Source: Cryptomeria japonica
Lineage: Eukaryota > Streptophyta > Pinopsida > Cupressales > Cupressaceae
DNA: 64,000 nt
Reading direction: 5' to 3'
Assembly: GCF_030272615.1 (NCBI RefSeq)
Contig: NC_081405.1
Span: 607,401,677 to 607,465,676, forward strand
Numbering within the stretch: the stretch's first letter is position 1; each line of letters starts with the position of its first letter. Shown one piece after another: positions 35,500 to 46,925 of the stretch. The notes beneath the pieces were generated by a model. The model was not told where the DNA came from. It did no database searches and saw nothing but the letters and a program-made list of their open reading frames with translations. The position numbers and the translations under genes were made by a program.

Positions 35500-36390
35500 T
35501 TGTCCACTTAAGCCATGTCTTATTATTTTGATCCCCTTAAGCCACATGTCCCAATTTTACACCCATCCCCTTAAGCCTCATGTCCTAATCAGTTAATTTC
35601 CCCTTAAGCCATGTGCTATTTAGTTCAAATGATCCTCTTTTAAGCCACATGTCCCAATTATGCCCATCACCTTCAGCTTGCCTCATGTGTCCTAATTAGT
35701 TAATTTCTCCTTAAGCCATGTCCTAGTTAACTTAAATTCACCCCCCCATAAATCCTATATATAATATATATCTAACTATTTTTTGTTGTTGTAGGTTTAT
35801 CTGTAGTAGTTTTTTTTGTTGGTGGCATGTGAAACGAGTTCATGAATCTTTAAAACTAAATGAAGATTTCCAATGAATTGGTAAGCATCAATTTTTTTGT
35901 TAAATGTTTAGTTTTAATTTCTATATTTAATTTTTGTCTATGATAAATTGTTAAAATGTTTTTAATAAATTTTAAAACCATTTTGTAATTTTCCATCTAG
36001 ATTCTAATTTTATGTCCCCTTAAGCCATGTCTAGGATTTAGTTTCATCCCCTTTCTTGCCACATGTCCCAATTATGTAGATAGATTCCCTTACAGTTTGC
36101 CTTGTCCTAATTAGTTTAAATGATCCCCTTTTAAATTCCACATGTCCTATTTAGTTTGATCCCCTTAAGCCTCACATGTCCTAATTAGTTAATTTTCCCT
36201 TTTAAGCCATGTCCTATTTACTTTGATCCCCTTCCTTGCCACATGTCCCCTTAAGCCATGTCCTATTTTCAAATTCATTCCCCTTGTAAAGTCACATGTC
36301 CTATTTACTTTGATCCCCTTTCTTTCCACATGTCCCAATAAGGCCTGCATCCCCTTAAGCCATGTCCTAATTAGTACATGCATCATTTTT
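35500..36390 (+). repeat. CTTAAG interspersed repeat array, orientation CCCCTTAAGCC
   Basis: More than fifteen units of roughly 30-45 bases built on CCCCTTAAGCCACATGTCC and TAATTAGTTAATTT. A spacer near 35770-36000 without units shows intron-like sequence (TTGTTGTAGG). The same unit occurs in reverse complement at 41.6-42.8 kb. Confidence 0.8.
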
Positions 36391-36588
36391 TGGGTTAAAT
36401 TTGACTTAGTTAATTTTTGTATTTTTAATCTCTATATCTAACTATTTTCAATTGTTGTTCTAGGTTTATATCTTAGGTAACTAAATGTCAAGCTGGTCCA
36501 GCATCTAATTATAGCAAGATTTATAATGAATTGGTAAGCATCATTTATTTTTTAAATTTATGAACTTGTTCTCAAGAAATTGAATTAA

Positions 36589-38090
36589 TTTTTTTTTTAT
36601 AGTAAAAGTGGAATATCCACTGAACTTATATATTAATGAAAAAAGTGTTTACAATGGGTTCAGACATGGCACGCCGACAGGAAAGAACCCACAAGAAAAC
36701 CTGTAGTTGTAGCCATTTTAAGACTTAATAGAATTATATAGTACCCTTACAACATTTATACTGGTGAAACCCCCCACCCTCCTATTACTACTATTTTTAC
36801 AAAAGTCCCATAGGATAACTTCAAACCAGAATAACTCCAACCGAAGGAGAGATGTTCATTGAAGAACCACACAGCAGATGAATGAGAGAAAAAATCTCTG
36901 TCAGAGACACAACTAACCATTTCGAACAAAAAAGAGGCCATGTAGCCTTCATTTCTGCAAAAACCATACCACCAGCTACAAAAGAGAAAATATGTTAGTT
37001 ATCCAAAAACCAGGAACTAGAACTCTCTTCCGGTGGCTCATGAGAAGAGAACGGAGGTGAAATGACCCTTAGAGGAAATGCCATGCAAGCAGGCGCTAAA
37101 CATAAAAATCCCAAAGAGATTAATGAATGTAAAGCTTGAAAAACAACCCATGCTTTATCCACATATTGGTCAGGAGCTAAGTACAACAAAAAATCCATAG
37201 AGGCTCTAGTATTATCCAAGGAATCACATATCAATCCCATGCATAACTGATGGAGTAAATGCCCAGACTAGTCATTAGCCAAAAGCTCGTGGCGAAGAAG
37301 AAAACCCCCATAATAAAAAGAGCCCATATCAAACCGATATCTAGCCAATGCAAGAGAGACATACTCCCAATTACACACTGTCGGGAAGATAAGCATGGAT
37401 ACCAAGAGACGGACCAAATCCATATCGAGAAGAACATCAAAACAAATAGTAAGAAAATGAGAGACAGGCTCATCATAAGAAATCTGATGACCAACCTGTA
37501 ACCACCGACATCCCAAAAGCCTGCGAAACTCAAAGTCCACTACGGGAGTAAACAGATAGAAAACCTTGCCAAGTTTAACAGAATTATCCTCAATTGCATC
37601 TTCTTCCCCCAATGAACGAGCTTCTAAAACCACTCTATAAACTCCAAAAAGCAGAGAGGAAGGCATTTGCAGTATGAAGATCACCGAGAATCGGAAAGAA
37701 AAACAAGGAACTGATTTTGAAATGACAACGGAGAAAAGTATTTGAAAGGGAGAAACTGTCCTGAATTTCCCATAAAGATACTGAAAAAATCCATTTCAAG
37801 GATGCATAAAATAATTTGCACGAATGCAAAAAGCCTTCCACTAAAACCCATAAGTGATAAAACTGCAAGTAAGAACCATCAATCTAAAAATAAATAATCC
37901 GTAAACCAAATCTGTTAGACCCGAACAGGCATAGGGCGGCCAACACAAAGATATTTGCATCAACAAATAACACCTTAGGAATCATATGAACGGCTTAAGG
38001 AGATGACAGCATGCAAAAAATTAATGAAGGACTGAAGATAAGGACCGCATAGAACACACATGCCACAACCAAAGCTCGAAATAAATGACT
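36589..38090 (-). mobile_element. Poly(A) retroposon with an unrecognised ORF
   Basis: On the - strand the unit ends ATTCCACTTTTACTAT plus ten A (complement at 36590-36605), preceded by TAATATATAAGTTCAGTGG, which looks like a LINE-type 3' end. Upstream, two overlapping frames encode VVDFEFRRLLGCRWLQVGHQ (37560 region), FPTVCNWEYVSLALARYRFD (37395 region), then after a frame change ICDSLDNTRASMDFLLYLAP and a C-terminus EESSSSWFLDN ending at 36995. The protein is Leu/Phe-rich. I see no RT, endonuclease or zinc-finger motif. It could be a non-autonomous LINE derivative carrying a host mRNA, or the 3' ORF of an unknown retroposon. The right boundary is approximate and no target duplication was found. 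Confidence 0.45.
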
Positions 38091-38875
38091 ATACATACAT
38101 TTAATGTACATACATTTAATAATTTAAATCTAATTAAGTTCTGATTATTTTTTTGTGTGTTGCATGTAGGTACATCTTGTAACTACTTTCAACTATGGAG
38201 ATCTAATTTATCTAGATCAATTTTGAAATTGCGGAGATCTAATTTATCTAGATCACTTTTGAAACTTCTTTTAATGTCTTAGATTGGATCAAGCTTATAT
38301 AGTACTTTAGATTTCAGAATATTGAGTTCTTTAATATATAGATTTAAGACATGTCTGGATCTTGAAACTTTTAAATTTGAGATGTGGATAAAACTTTTAT
38401 TATATTCAAGAGATGCATAGATTAAAGTTTTTTATATAAGCTTTTAGTACATGTGTACATGTGTTATTTAAAAAAATATCAATTGCTTCATTTATTTTTA
38501 ATGTATACAATGTGTGTATATGTGTTATTTTAAAAAATATCAAAATTGCTTCATTTATTTTTAATGTATACATGTGTACAAGTGTGCTATTTTTATAAAT
38601 ATCAATTGCTCATGTGTATATGTGTACGTTCTCTACTTAAATAATTGCAAGCTTCATTTATTTTTAGTGTATTTTATTTTTAATACACGTACACATACAT
38701 ATATATAGATTTAAATTAAATTGTGTGTAAATTTAATAGACATATGTATGCCAATCGTTTTTAACATTGCATACGTATGTCATGAAATACATAGCTCTAG
38801 ATGATTATAAATAAATAAATATACATAAATATACTATCCATGAAACATGTATGTATGTGTACTAGAAGTTTGAGC

Positions 38876-38918
<43 letters not shown>

Positions 38919-39169
38919 CACATGTACACATATGCATATCAAGTCTATGTGTGATGAAACAAGTCCACATGTGGTAAAAATGAAAAATAATCAAAGTATG
39001 CGCAAAATAAACAAGTCCAAGTACACATACATGTATCAAGACCATGTGTGATGAAAAAAGTCCATGCTCAAAATGAAATATATAATTAAAGTGTGCAAAA
39101 TTAACAAGTCCCATGGGATGGAATGATCAAATGTCAGTAAACTACATGAAAGATATGTACATGTAACAA

Positions 39170-39223
<54 letters not shown>

Positions 39224-39257
39224 AAACCCTAAAATGAAGAGGACAAGCCCTAAATCA
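38091..39257. other. AT-rich sequence with microsatellites
   Basis: (AC)n at 38879-38911 followed by TA, and (TA)n at 39172-39220. ATGTGTACATGTG-like words recur from 38450 to 38640. No coding potential. Confidence 0.7.
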
Positions 39258-41357
39258 TTATAGATTTCTCTTCAAGCCACACATACAAGAATGAGAAGAA
39301 GATGCACTCTGCAAGACCAAAACGAAAGTTTGTGAGAACTGCGCAGTTCATGTATAATTATATATATTTAAAAACAATTTAAAATTTTCAATTATAAGTT
39401 CAGTAGTGCATACATGTACATGAGTAGGCTCATCTCCTCTAGACTCCACTGAGCGCTTTGCATTTCTAGGTGCAATAGGGGGAGTCAATGCCATCGCTAT
39501 CTCATCTTATATAATACATACACACATATATAGACTGATCAATGGCTTAAAAATAGAAACTTAAATTAAATTTATATTTAAAATGTTCAATTTGAACTAG
39601 AGATAAAATGTGCATACACATACCTAACTCAGATCATCTCCTCTATGCAATGTATCCTGGGTGACATCAACAAAAGCTCCACTATCAACAAGATCCTACA
39701 AGGTATTTAAAAAAGAGCTATGTTCAATTATATGCACGCATGTACATATATATTTAATATATATATAAATTAATTTAATATTTAAATAAAAACTCTTGTA
39801 ATAAATTTATTTAAATTTAAATCAACATTAAATACCTTAGATGCAGACGATGTCTGCATAAAACTAACAAGCGGGCCAGGATGATCATATGGCCCATCTA
39901 AATATAAACTCATCCTAATTGTCATGTCCACTTGTACAAAAAAATTAATTATCTAGATATTAAATTAATTACATGTTTAAATTTATTTAAAATATCATGT
40001 AAGTTTGATGAAAAAAATTAATTAAATCTCTAGATATATTTAAATTAAGATAGAGTGTCAACGTACAAATTCTCTTCGCTCATCCACAAAAAACCTATGC
40101 TAGAGGAGTTGCACTCACCATAGTGGCAGGTGGATAATCCAATGTTGAAGCCAGTGTCATAGTGGCCCCAAAGATGGGATGGAGACGTACAAGTGTAAAT
40201 AGTGAAGACATATAGATAGAGAGATCTATATAAATATATATAGCAAACTGTATGTATGTAAAAGACCCCATACCTATTTACCACGCGAATCATGATATAT
40301 GGGATGATCATTGGGATAAAGAAAATCGACATATGAACCAATATTATCATGATCAGTGGATGCTCCGCGTGCAGTTGAAGAGGATGGACCATGATGTGAA
40401 CTCGAAATAAGGTCTTGACCATCACAAGGCCCATAGAATAGTCGATGGCAACTCGTACAAAAATGAAGTCCTAATATATGTGGAATTGTTGTCATCATCT
40501 CAACATTATCCTCACCTCCTAGTAGATCTCAGCCAGTGTCAATGTGGCCATGGTCCATCAAATCATATTTTTCCTCACTAAGGCTACCAATGAGTGTGGT
40601 CAATAAGTCTAATGTGGAGATAGGAGCCAAAATGTCCTGGCGATGGGCAGGTATGTTGGGGTCAATAGGTGCCCCCAACCTATCTTGTGGCATGCCACCA
40701 CCAACACCTTGAAATGCTGTAATATTAAAATAATTGAGCTTTAAACCTAAAACAAACTCTGCATATAATTTTCTCAAGAAGTGTAAAGGGCACTCTAAGT
40801 TGGCATGTGGTGGGGAGTCAAATACCATCTACAACCAATCCCAAAAATTATCGGCCATGCCCTGATGTGTACACCACCCCTTGGATATGCGAGATTTGTT
40901 TGGTGGAATGGGTTCACCTATGATGGGGTTTGAAAAATATGGAACAAAGTGAGATTTGTCTATTCTTAAGTCCAAAATATCTGTAAAGGAGAGGCCATAA
41001 CAATAAAACTAGTGTCTCTCCTCTCTCCATGCTCTATGTTAAGCGAGCTCTACATCTATAGACCTAATGACATCAACAACTCTTTGCATCTTCGATGCAA
41101 AATGCTACATGTGTGGTGACATGTGTGGTGCTCCAAGGATCTCATTAACTTTCCCCTATATGAAAACAACATTCTCATCAATAATGGCTCGAAATAGAGC
41201 CTCAACAGAACCAAGAGGTGGAGGTTGATGCTCAAGTGGAGGTGAAGGAGGGGGTGGGGGGGAGGCGGGGGTGGAGGTGGTGCACCATGGATAGGGTTAT
41301 CTGGGGGGGTTGAGCCCTATCTGTATTAAGAAAATCTTCTATATCAAACTCATTCAT
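39258..41357 (-). pseudogene. Multi-exon gene convergent to the transposase-like gene, unknown product
   Basis: Exon 1 (41357 to about 40282) reads MNEFDIEDFLNTDRAQ, a proline-rich run, GSVEALFRAIIDENVVFI, GKVNEILGAPHMSPHM, HFASKMQRVVDVIRSIDVEL, DILDLRIDKSHFVPYFSNPI, SKGWCTHQGMADNFWDWL, PPHANLECPLHFLRKLYAEF and LHFCTSCHRLFYGPCDGQD, ending at donor GTG-GTAAATAGG. Downstream, good splice sites delimit exons near 39930-39836 (MTIRMSLYLDGPYDHPGP), 39695-39624 (LVDSGAFVDVTQDTLHRGDD), 39505-39420 (AMALTPPIAPRNAKRSVESR) and 39308-39258 (SASSSHSCMCGLKRNL, stop). Exon 1 has a few stops and one frameshift in the proline run. I do not recognise the family. Its position suggests an accessory protein of the same DNA element. 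Confidence 0.5.
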
Positions 41358-41569
41358 GTGATGATGTGTATGTAATCTGAGCTCTGCATATATATATATA
41401 TACACGTACATACATTTAATTACAAATCAAATAAAAATTGAAAAACTAACTTTTGAAACTAAAACATGAATAAATTACAAATAATTTTAAAACATGTCCA
41501 ATATACATATACATTACATATGTATACAAGCTCTACAGATAGATAAATGATGAAGAATTTACATACTTA

Positions 41570-42771
41570 GAATAGGAATTTCAAATTTAGCATCTACAAA
41601 TTTTGTAATTAATCATTTAAGACACATGACTTAAAGGGATTGGCCTAACTAGGACAGTGGTTTAAAGGGATAGGCCTAATTAGGATATATATGGCTTAAG
41701 GGGATAGGCTTAATTAGGATGAAAAGGGGAAGAAACTTTAAATAGGAGACACATGTGGCTTAAGGGGTATAGTCGTAATAATACATGTTAAAAGGGTATG
41801 GTCGTAATTAGTTAATTTCATACTTAGAATAGGAATTTCAAATTTATCATCTCCAAATTTTATAATTAATCATTTAAGACACATGACTTAAAGGGATTGG
41901 CCTAAATAGGACACATGGCTTAAGGGGATAGGCCTAATTAGGATGTATGTGGCTTAAGGGGATAGGCCTGATTAGGATGTATGTGGCTTAAGGGGAAAGG
42001 CCTAATTAGGATGTATGTGGCTTAAGGGGATAGGCCTAATTTATAGGATGTATGTGGCTTAAGGGGAAGAAGTTACTTTAAATAGGGCACACATGTGGCT
42101 TAAGGGGATCATTTTAAATAAATAATTACGACCATCCCCTTAAGACACATGCATGTCCTAATTACATGTGTCTTAAGGGGACATGGTCATAATTAAGTTT
42201 AACATCTATAAATTTTGTAATTAATCATTTAAGATGTGCATGACTTTTAAGGGGATTCGCCTAACTAGGACACGTGGCTTAAGGGAACCAAACTAGTTCA
42301 ATAGGACAATTGGCTTAAGGGATAAGCCTAATAAGGATGTATTTGTCTTAAGGGGAAGAAACTTTAAATAGGACACACATGCACGACTTAAGGGGATCAT
42401 TTTAAATAAATAATTATGACCATCGCCTTAAGACACGTGCATGTCCTAATTACACGTGCCTTAAGGGTACATGATCGTAATTAAATTAAATTTGATCATA
42501 ATTACTTATTTTATTATATATTTAATAGGACATATTATGCTATTTAATATATGACATTTAATATATATAGTTAATAGGTCTCAGTATGTTAAAAGAGGTA
42601 TGGTCGTAATAGTATGTTAAGAGGGGTAAGGTCATAATTAGTTAATTTCATGTACTTAGAATAAGAATTTTAAATTTAACATCTAAAATTTTTGTAATTA
42701 ATCATTTAAGACACATGACTTAACGGGATGGTCATACAATTAGAACACAATATGAGATCTTATGTGGTCAA
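41570..42771 (-). repeat. CTTAAG repeat array, reverse orientation of 35.5-36.4 kb
   Basis: GGCTTAAGGGGATAGGCC plus TAATTAGGATG recurs at least ten times between 41680 and 42370, with GACACATGACTTAAAGGG variants and a few units in the other orientation near 42130-42180. A 70-base block starting TACTTAGAATAGGAATTTCA occurs at about 41562, 41821 and, decayed, 42653. Confidence 0.8.
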
Positions 42772-42776
42772 GTTGG

Positions 42777-44022
42777 TGATAAGTCAGTGTATTGACATGT
42801 TTTTTATCAGGACTTTTAGGTTTTTGGTATCTTTTGGGCTGCATTGTGATAGTAAAATATTGTGAATTGACTATATGTAATCCATGTTTTAAAACTAAAC
42901 TTAAGAAATCATGTTTAAACCTTGTCTGTTAATTCCTGCAGCCATGCCAATTTATTCCTGCAGCCAAATGGTTTGTCTCTATGATATGTGGATTATTTAG
43001 GATGATTTCATATATGAGTTAATGAATGTATTAGTTAAGTAAGATACATATGCATGTCCTTGAATATTGTTTCTGTTTTAGTGCAGATAATAATTGATGC
43101 TGCGGTGGAGAATTTTCTTTTGCGCATAAGGATTGGAGAATCACGTTCAGATAGCTGGAGGTCAAACTAAAGGGGATTCAAGCAAGCACAATCTATGGCA
43201 TAATCAGAGCAGTTATACTTTACCATGGGAGTTTAACTTTGGTGCATGTTTAACTTGCAAAATATCTCTTCGGTGTGCAAAGACTATGGTTCTGTTTTAG
43301 ATGCACAGTTCCTGCAGCCAAGCTCTCTATTATCCCCTTCATCTGATAGCTATCTGCCTCTTCATCTGGGTGTAACTAGAGTTGTCCATTGTAGCCTGTC
43401 TTTTCTTTATAATAAGCTCTTCCTTCTTTTATGAGAGTTGGACATAATGGAAAGGGATTGAGCAGAGTTTTTGTCATGCATTCTGAATTTTTCTCTTTTA
43501 GAATATGTAGTCATCTTTCAGGAAAAATGAATAAAAATATGTTATTTTGATCTACTAATAGTTCTTTGCTAGGAGTTTGATATCACTCATCCAAGGGGGC
43601 CCACTTGGTGAGTGATCCTGTGTTTATGATTATTGAAGTTAGTTTTTACTTAGTTGTAGTAGAAGTTCATGACTGGACTATTCCTGCAGCCACTCGAAAT
43701 AGATCCTTTGACTGTTCCTGCAGCCAAGGCAGAACGGTGTGATTCCTATTATTCTTATTAGATCTTTTCAGTAGAGTTTTGTAAAGCTTTCATTTATCCT
43801 TTTATGATTTCCATTCCTACCTTTCTTGTAGCAATTAAGAATAACCATTTAAGGAGCTTAGTGCATATATTTTGTAGACCCATTTCAAGTTTTACGTTCC
43901 TGGATTGACAACTAAATGAACACTAGCCATGAGAATAGTAAACTCTACCATATGAATGTCCAAACTTTGGATTGAGATTTCAATTAGATGTATTATTATT
44001 GTCATTATAGTTGGGGTAGACA
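42777..44022 (+). repeat. 5' LTR of element E
   Basis: TGATAAGTCAGTG to GGGGTAGACA. It carries five copies of TTCCTGCAGCCA (42933, 42954, 43309, 43681, 43715). In the first 235 bases about ten positions differ from the 3' LTR, mostly transitions. Confidence 0.93.
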
Positions 44023-44026
44023 TTTT

Positions 44027-44044
44027 TGGCACCGTTGCCGGGGA
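44027..44044 (+). other. Primer binding site of element E (tRNA-Asp type)
   Basis: TGGCACCGTTGCCGGGGA, four bases after the LTR end. Confidence 0.85.
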
Positions 44045-44114
44045 TGGTGTCAAGATAAGAGCCTTTTATGATTATTTTAGTTTCTAGTTAATTGTTTGAA
44101 TTTCATGAATCTGC

Positions 44115-46613
44115 ATGCATAATAGAAGAAGAGATGCCAGAGGTAGATTTTTTCCCACTCTTACTACTCATGCAGAAGATAGTTTTCTAGATATAAACCC
44201 TTTTTCTGAGATGTATCAAGTCCCACAAAATTTGAATCACCTTGAGTCTGATTTTCCAGAAGGTAGTCTTCAGTTCCTTTTTGGTCCATAAGAAGAAGAA
44301 TTGCCTATAGTAATAACCCCCACAAGTCCAATGCAAGGGAACCCACCTCCTGGTGGAAATAATCCACCACCACCACTTGGTCCAACATTTGAGTTTCCCA
44401 TCTCTGACCAGCATGATAATGCTAACCTCAAGAACATTCCAGCATCTTCACTTCCTAAATTCTATGGGTTGGTCACAGAGGATCTAGATACATTTCTATT
44501 TGAGTTTGATGTTCTTTGTAGGAGTTTTGACTATACTACAGATGCCCATAGACTCAAAATTTTTCCAGCCACTTTGAAAGAGTCATCTTTGAGATGGTTT
44601 ATGAGCTTGGGTAGTAGCACAATCAATACATGGGATGAGATGAAATGGTTGTTTCTTGTAAAATACAAAGATTATTGTAGAGGCACTGATCGTCATGGGA
44701 ATGATATCTTTAGAATGACACAAACTGAAGATGAGAGCCTTGAGGATTATCTGGAAAGGTTTTTGTTTAGTGTCAAGAAGTCCAAGCATAGTACTCTAAA
44801 TGAAGATTCCCTCAAATTGATATTCTTGAGGTGTATCAATGATGAATGCACCGATTCCTTAGATCTAATGGGGGGAGGTGACATTACACAGTCTACTTGG
44901 GCTGAAATAGGACAAATTTGCAAGAAGTATTCCAGATCTACTTCTAAGAAGAATAGGAGATTCAAGCTAGGAGCACTATCATCATCATCTAGAAATGGAG
45001 TTTCTAGGTTGGAACTTAGTCATTTGTTAAAAGATTTCAAGGAGGATATTATAAACAATATGGCTACTCAGTTGGATACATTGGCAGCCAAGAAGAAGCA
45101 TGAGGAAGCTGATACATTTCTTGTAGAATTCTGTCCTCATTGTAAGCAGCAGAAGAAAGATTGCAGATGTAAGATGGTTGCAAATGTTGACGTACTTGAG
45201 TTCAAACCAATTCAAGGGGAGGATGAACAAGTCTTCTATGTTTCTTAGAGAAGACCAAATTTTCAGAGACAAGGTATGCTACCTGATCCACTTTCCTTTT
45301 CTGGTTATAGTGGTAATTCTTATGCACCAAATAACCAATGGCAACCACAGTATTCTCAAAATTTTGGTAATTATCCAAATTGGTATGGATCACAAGGCCA
45401 AGGACAGCAATTTGCTAATCAAATACCCCAGTGGCAGCAGCCACAGGGTAACTGGTATCCACCTCAGGGTGCAGGGAACCAGTTTCAAGGGAATTGGCAA
45501 CCTACCTCTCAATGGAGGGGAAATCCATCATGGTCATCCCAATCTTCTGGATATCAGCCCCTTTCTCAACAGCCACAACCTCCTGCTTTAATGCCACCTC
45601 CTGTAGCCACAACACCACCTCCCAAGGCAACTCAACTGCCTACTCAACCGTTGCCTAATCCAAATATAAAATCTCAGCAACAACAACAAGCTTATTCAGC
45701 TGATGCTAATCAATACCTAGCCTATTCTTTATCACTAGATGATATTCACCTCCGATATGGAACAACACTACCTAATCCCTCTCAGCCAGTTATTATTGAG
45801 GTACAAGAAGACCAGCCAATCTCTGATCGTAATGATGTAATACCTCAGAATCAAATATTACCACCATTTCCCCAAAGATTGAAAGACAAAGAAGTTTCAG
45901 CTGATCAACAACAAAGCTTTGATATTCTTGATCAACTGAAGCACATTTGTGTTAAAATTCCATTGCTGCAAGCAATAAAGGATGTTCCAATATATGGTAA
46001 AGCATTGAGAGAGGCATGCCTAAAGAAACCTCACAGAAAGAAAAAGGATCCACAAACAGTTCATGTTATGGGTCAATTGGCTGATATTATGTTAGGAAAA
46101 ATTGCTATTCCAAAGTATTCTGATCCAGGCAGTCCTTTTGTGAGTATAGTCATTAATGGCAGTCAAATAAAAAATATTTTAGTTGATCTAGGGGCAGCCA
46201 TTAATGTAATGAAAAGGGAAGTAATGAAACATCTAGAGATAGATAGTTTAAGGGCTACACCCACAGTTCTTCAACTTGCTGATGGCTCTACAGTAAGACC
46301 TGATGGTATCATAGAAGATATAGTGGTCATTCTAGATTCCTGGGAATATCCTGTAGGCTTTATGATTTTATCTCCAAAAGCAACATTGGGGGGATATCCA
46401 GACATTTTGGGAAGACCATGGCTTGCCACAGCTGATGCATATATTGGGTGTAGATCAGGAGACATGACTATTTCAAATGGCAGTTCCACAAAAACATTAA
46501 CCTTGTATTCCCCTGCACAACCTCAGCTTGAGCAGCAGCAGGCTGTTTGGCCTATTTTGGGAGAGGAATCTGAAGAAATTGACTCTATTAATCACCTTAT
46601 GATGATTAATTGA
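44115..46613 (+). pseudogene. Element E Gag and protease in one frame
   Basis: ATG 44115 opens a single 832-codon frame (MHNRRRDARGRFFPTLTTHA) interrupted only by TAA 44289 and TAG 45246. The retrotransposon Gag domain is visible from IPASSLPKFYG through SLRWFMSLGSSTINTWDEMK and ESLEDYLERFLFSVKKS (about 44440-44790). A CPHCKQQKKDCRC cluster (about 45130) may bind metal but is not a CCHC knuckle. A Q/P/N-rich linker (45330-45700) leads to the protease with ILVDLGAAINVMKREVMKHL near 46170 and DILGRPWLATADAYI near 46400. It ends TGA 46611. Gag would assemble the particle and protease would mature it. Confidence 0.85.
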
Positions 46614-46925
46614 GTGCCACTCATGCAGTTATATGATGAAGAATCAATCTTTTATAAGGTCTTGATAAACAAATTAATAGAAAACCAATAATTGTAGGAA
46701 TTGGTTCCGAATATTGCAGGGTTGGACTTTCCAGCAGCCACTGACATCTTGCATCCCTTGTTGCCGCAGGAATTGTCATATTCTCATGTTTTTGATATAA
46801 ATCAGATTGATCTTACTATCAAGATAGAGGTTGAATTGAATAAATATTTGAACATCAACAAGAATATAGCAGATACTTAGAAAGATAGCATGGTGGACTT
46901 GCTAAAACTCTAGCAGTTTGTACTC

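Noticed and set aside
35500-36400. CRISPR-like array
   Set aside because: Units vary in length and sequence, spacers are not unique, and all other content is plant nuclear; it is a degenerate interspersed repeat.
44187-45393. Several - strand and alternate-frame ORFs over element E gag
   Set aside because: Shadows of the Gag-protease frame, which carries the recognisable domains.
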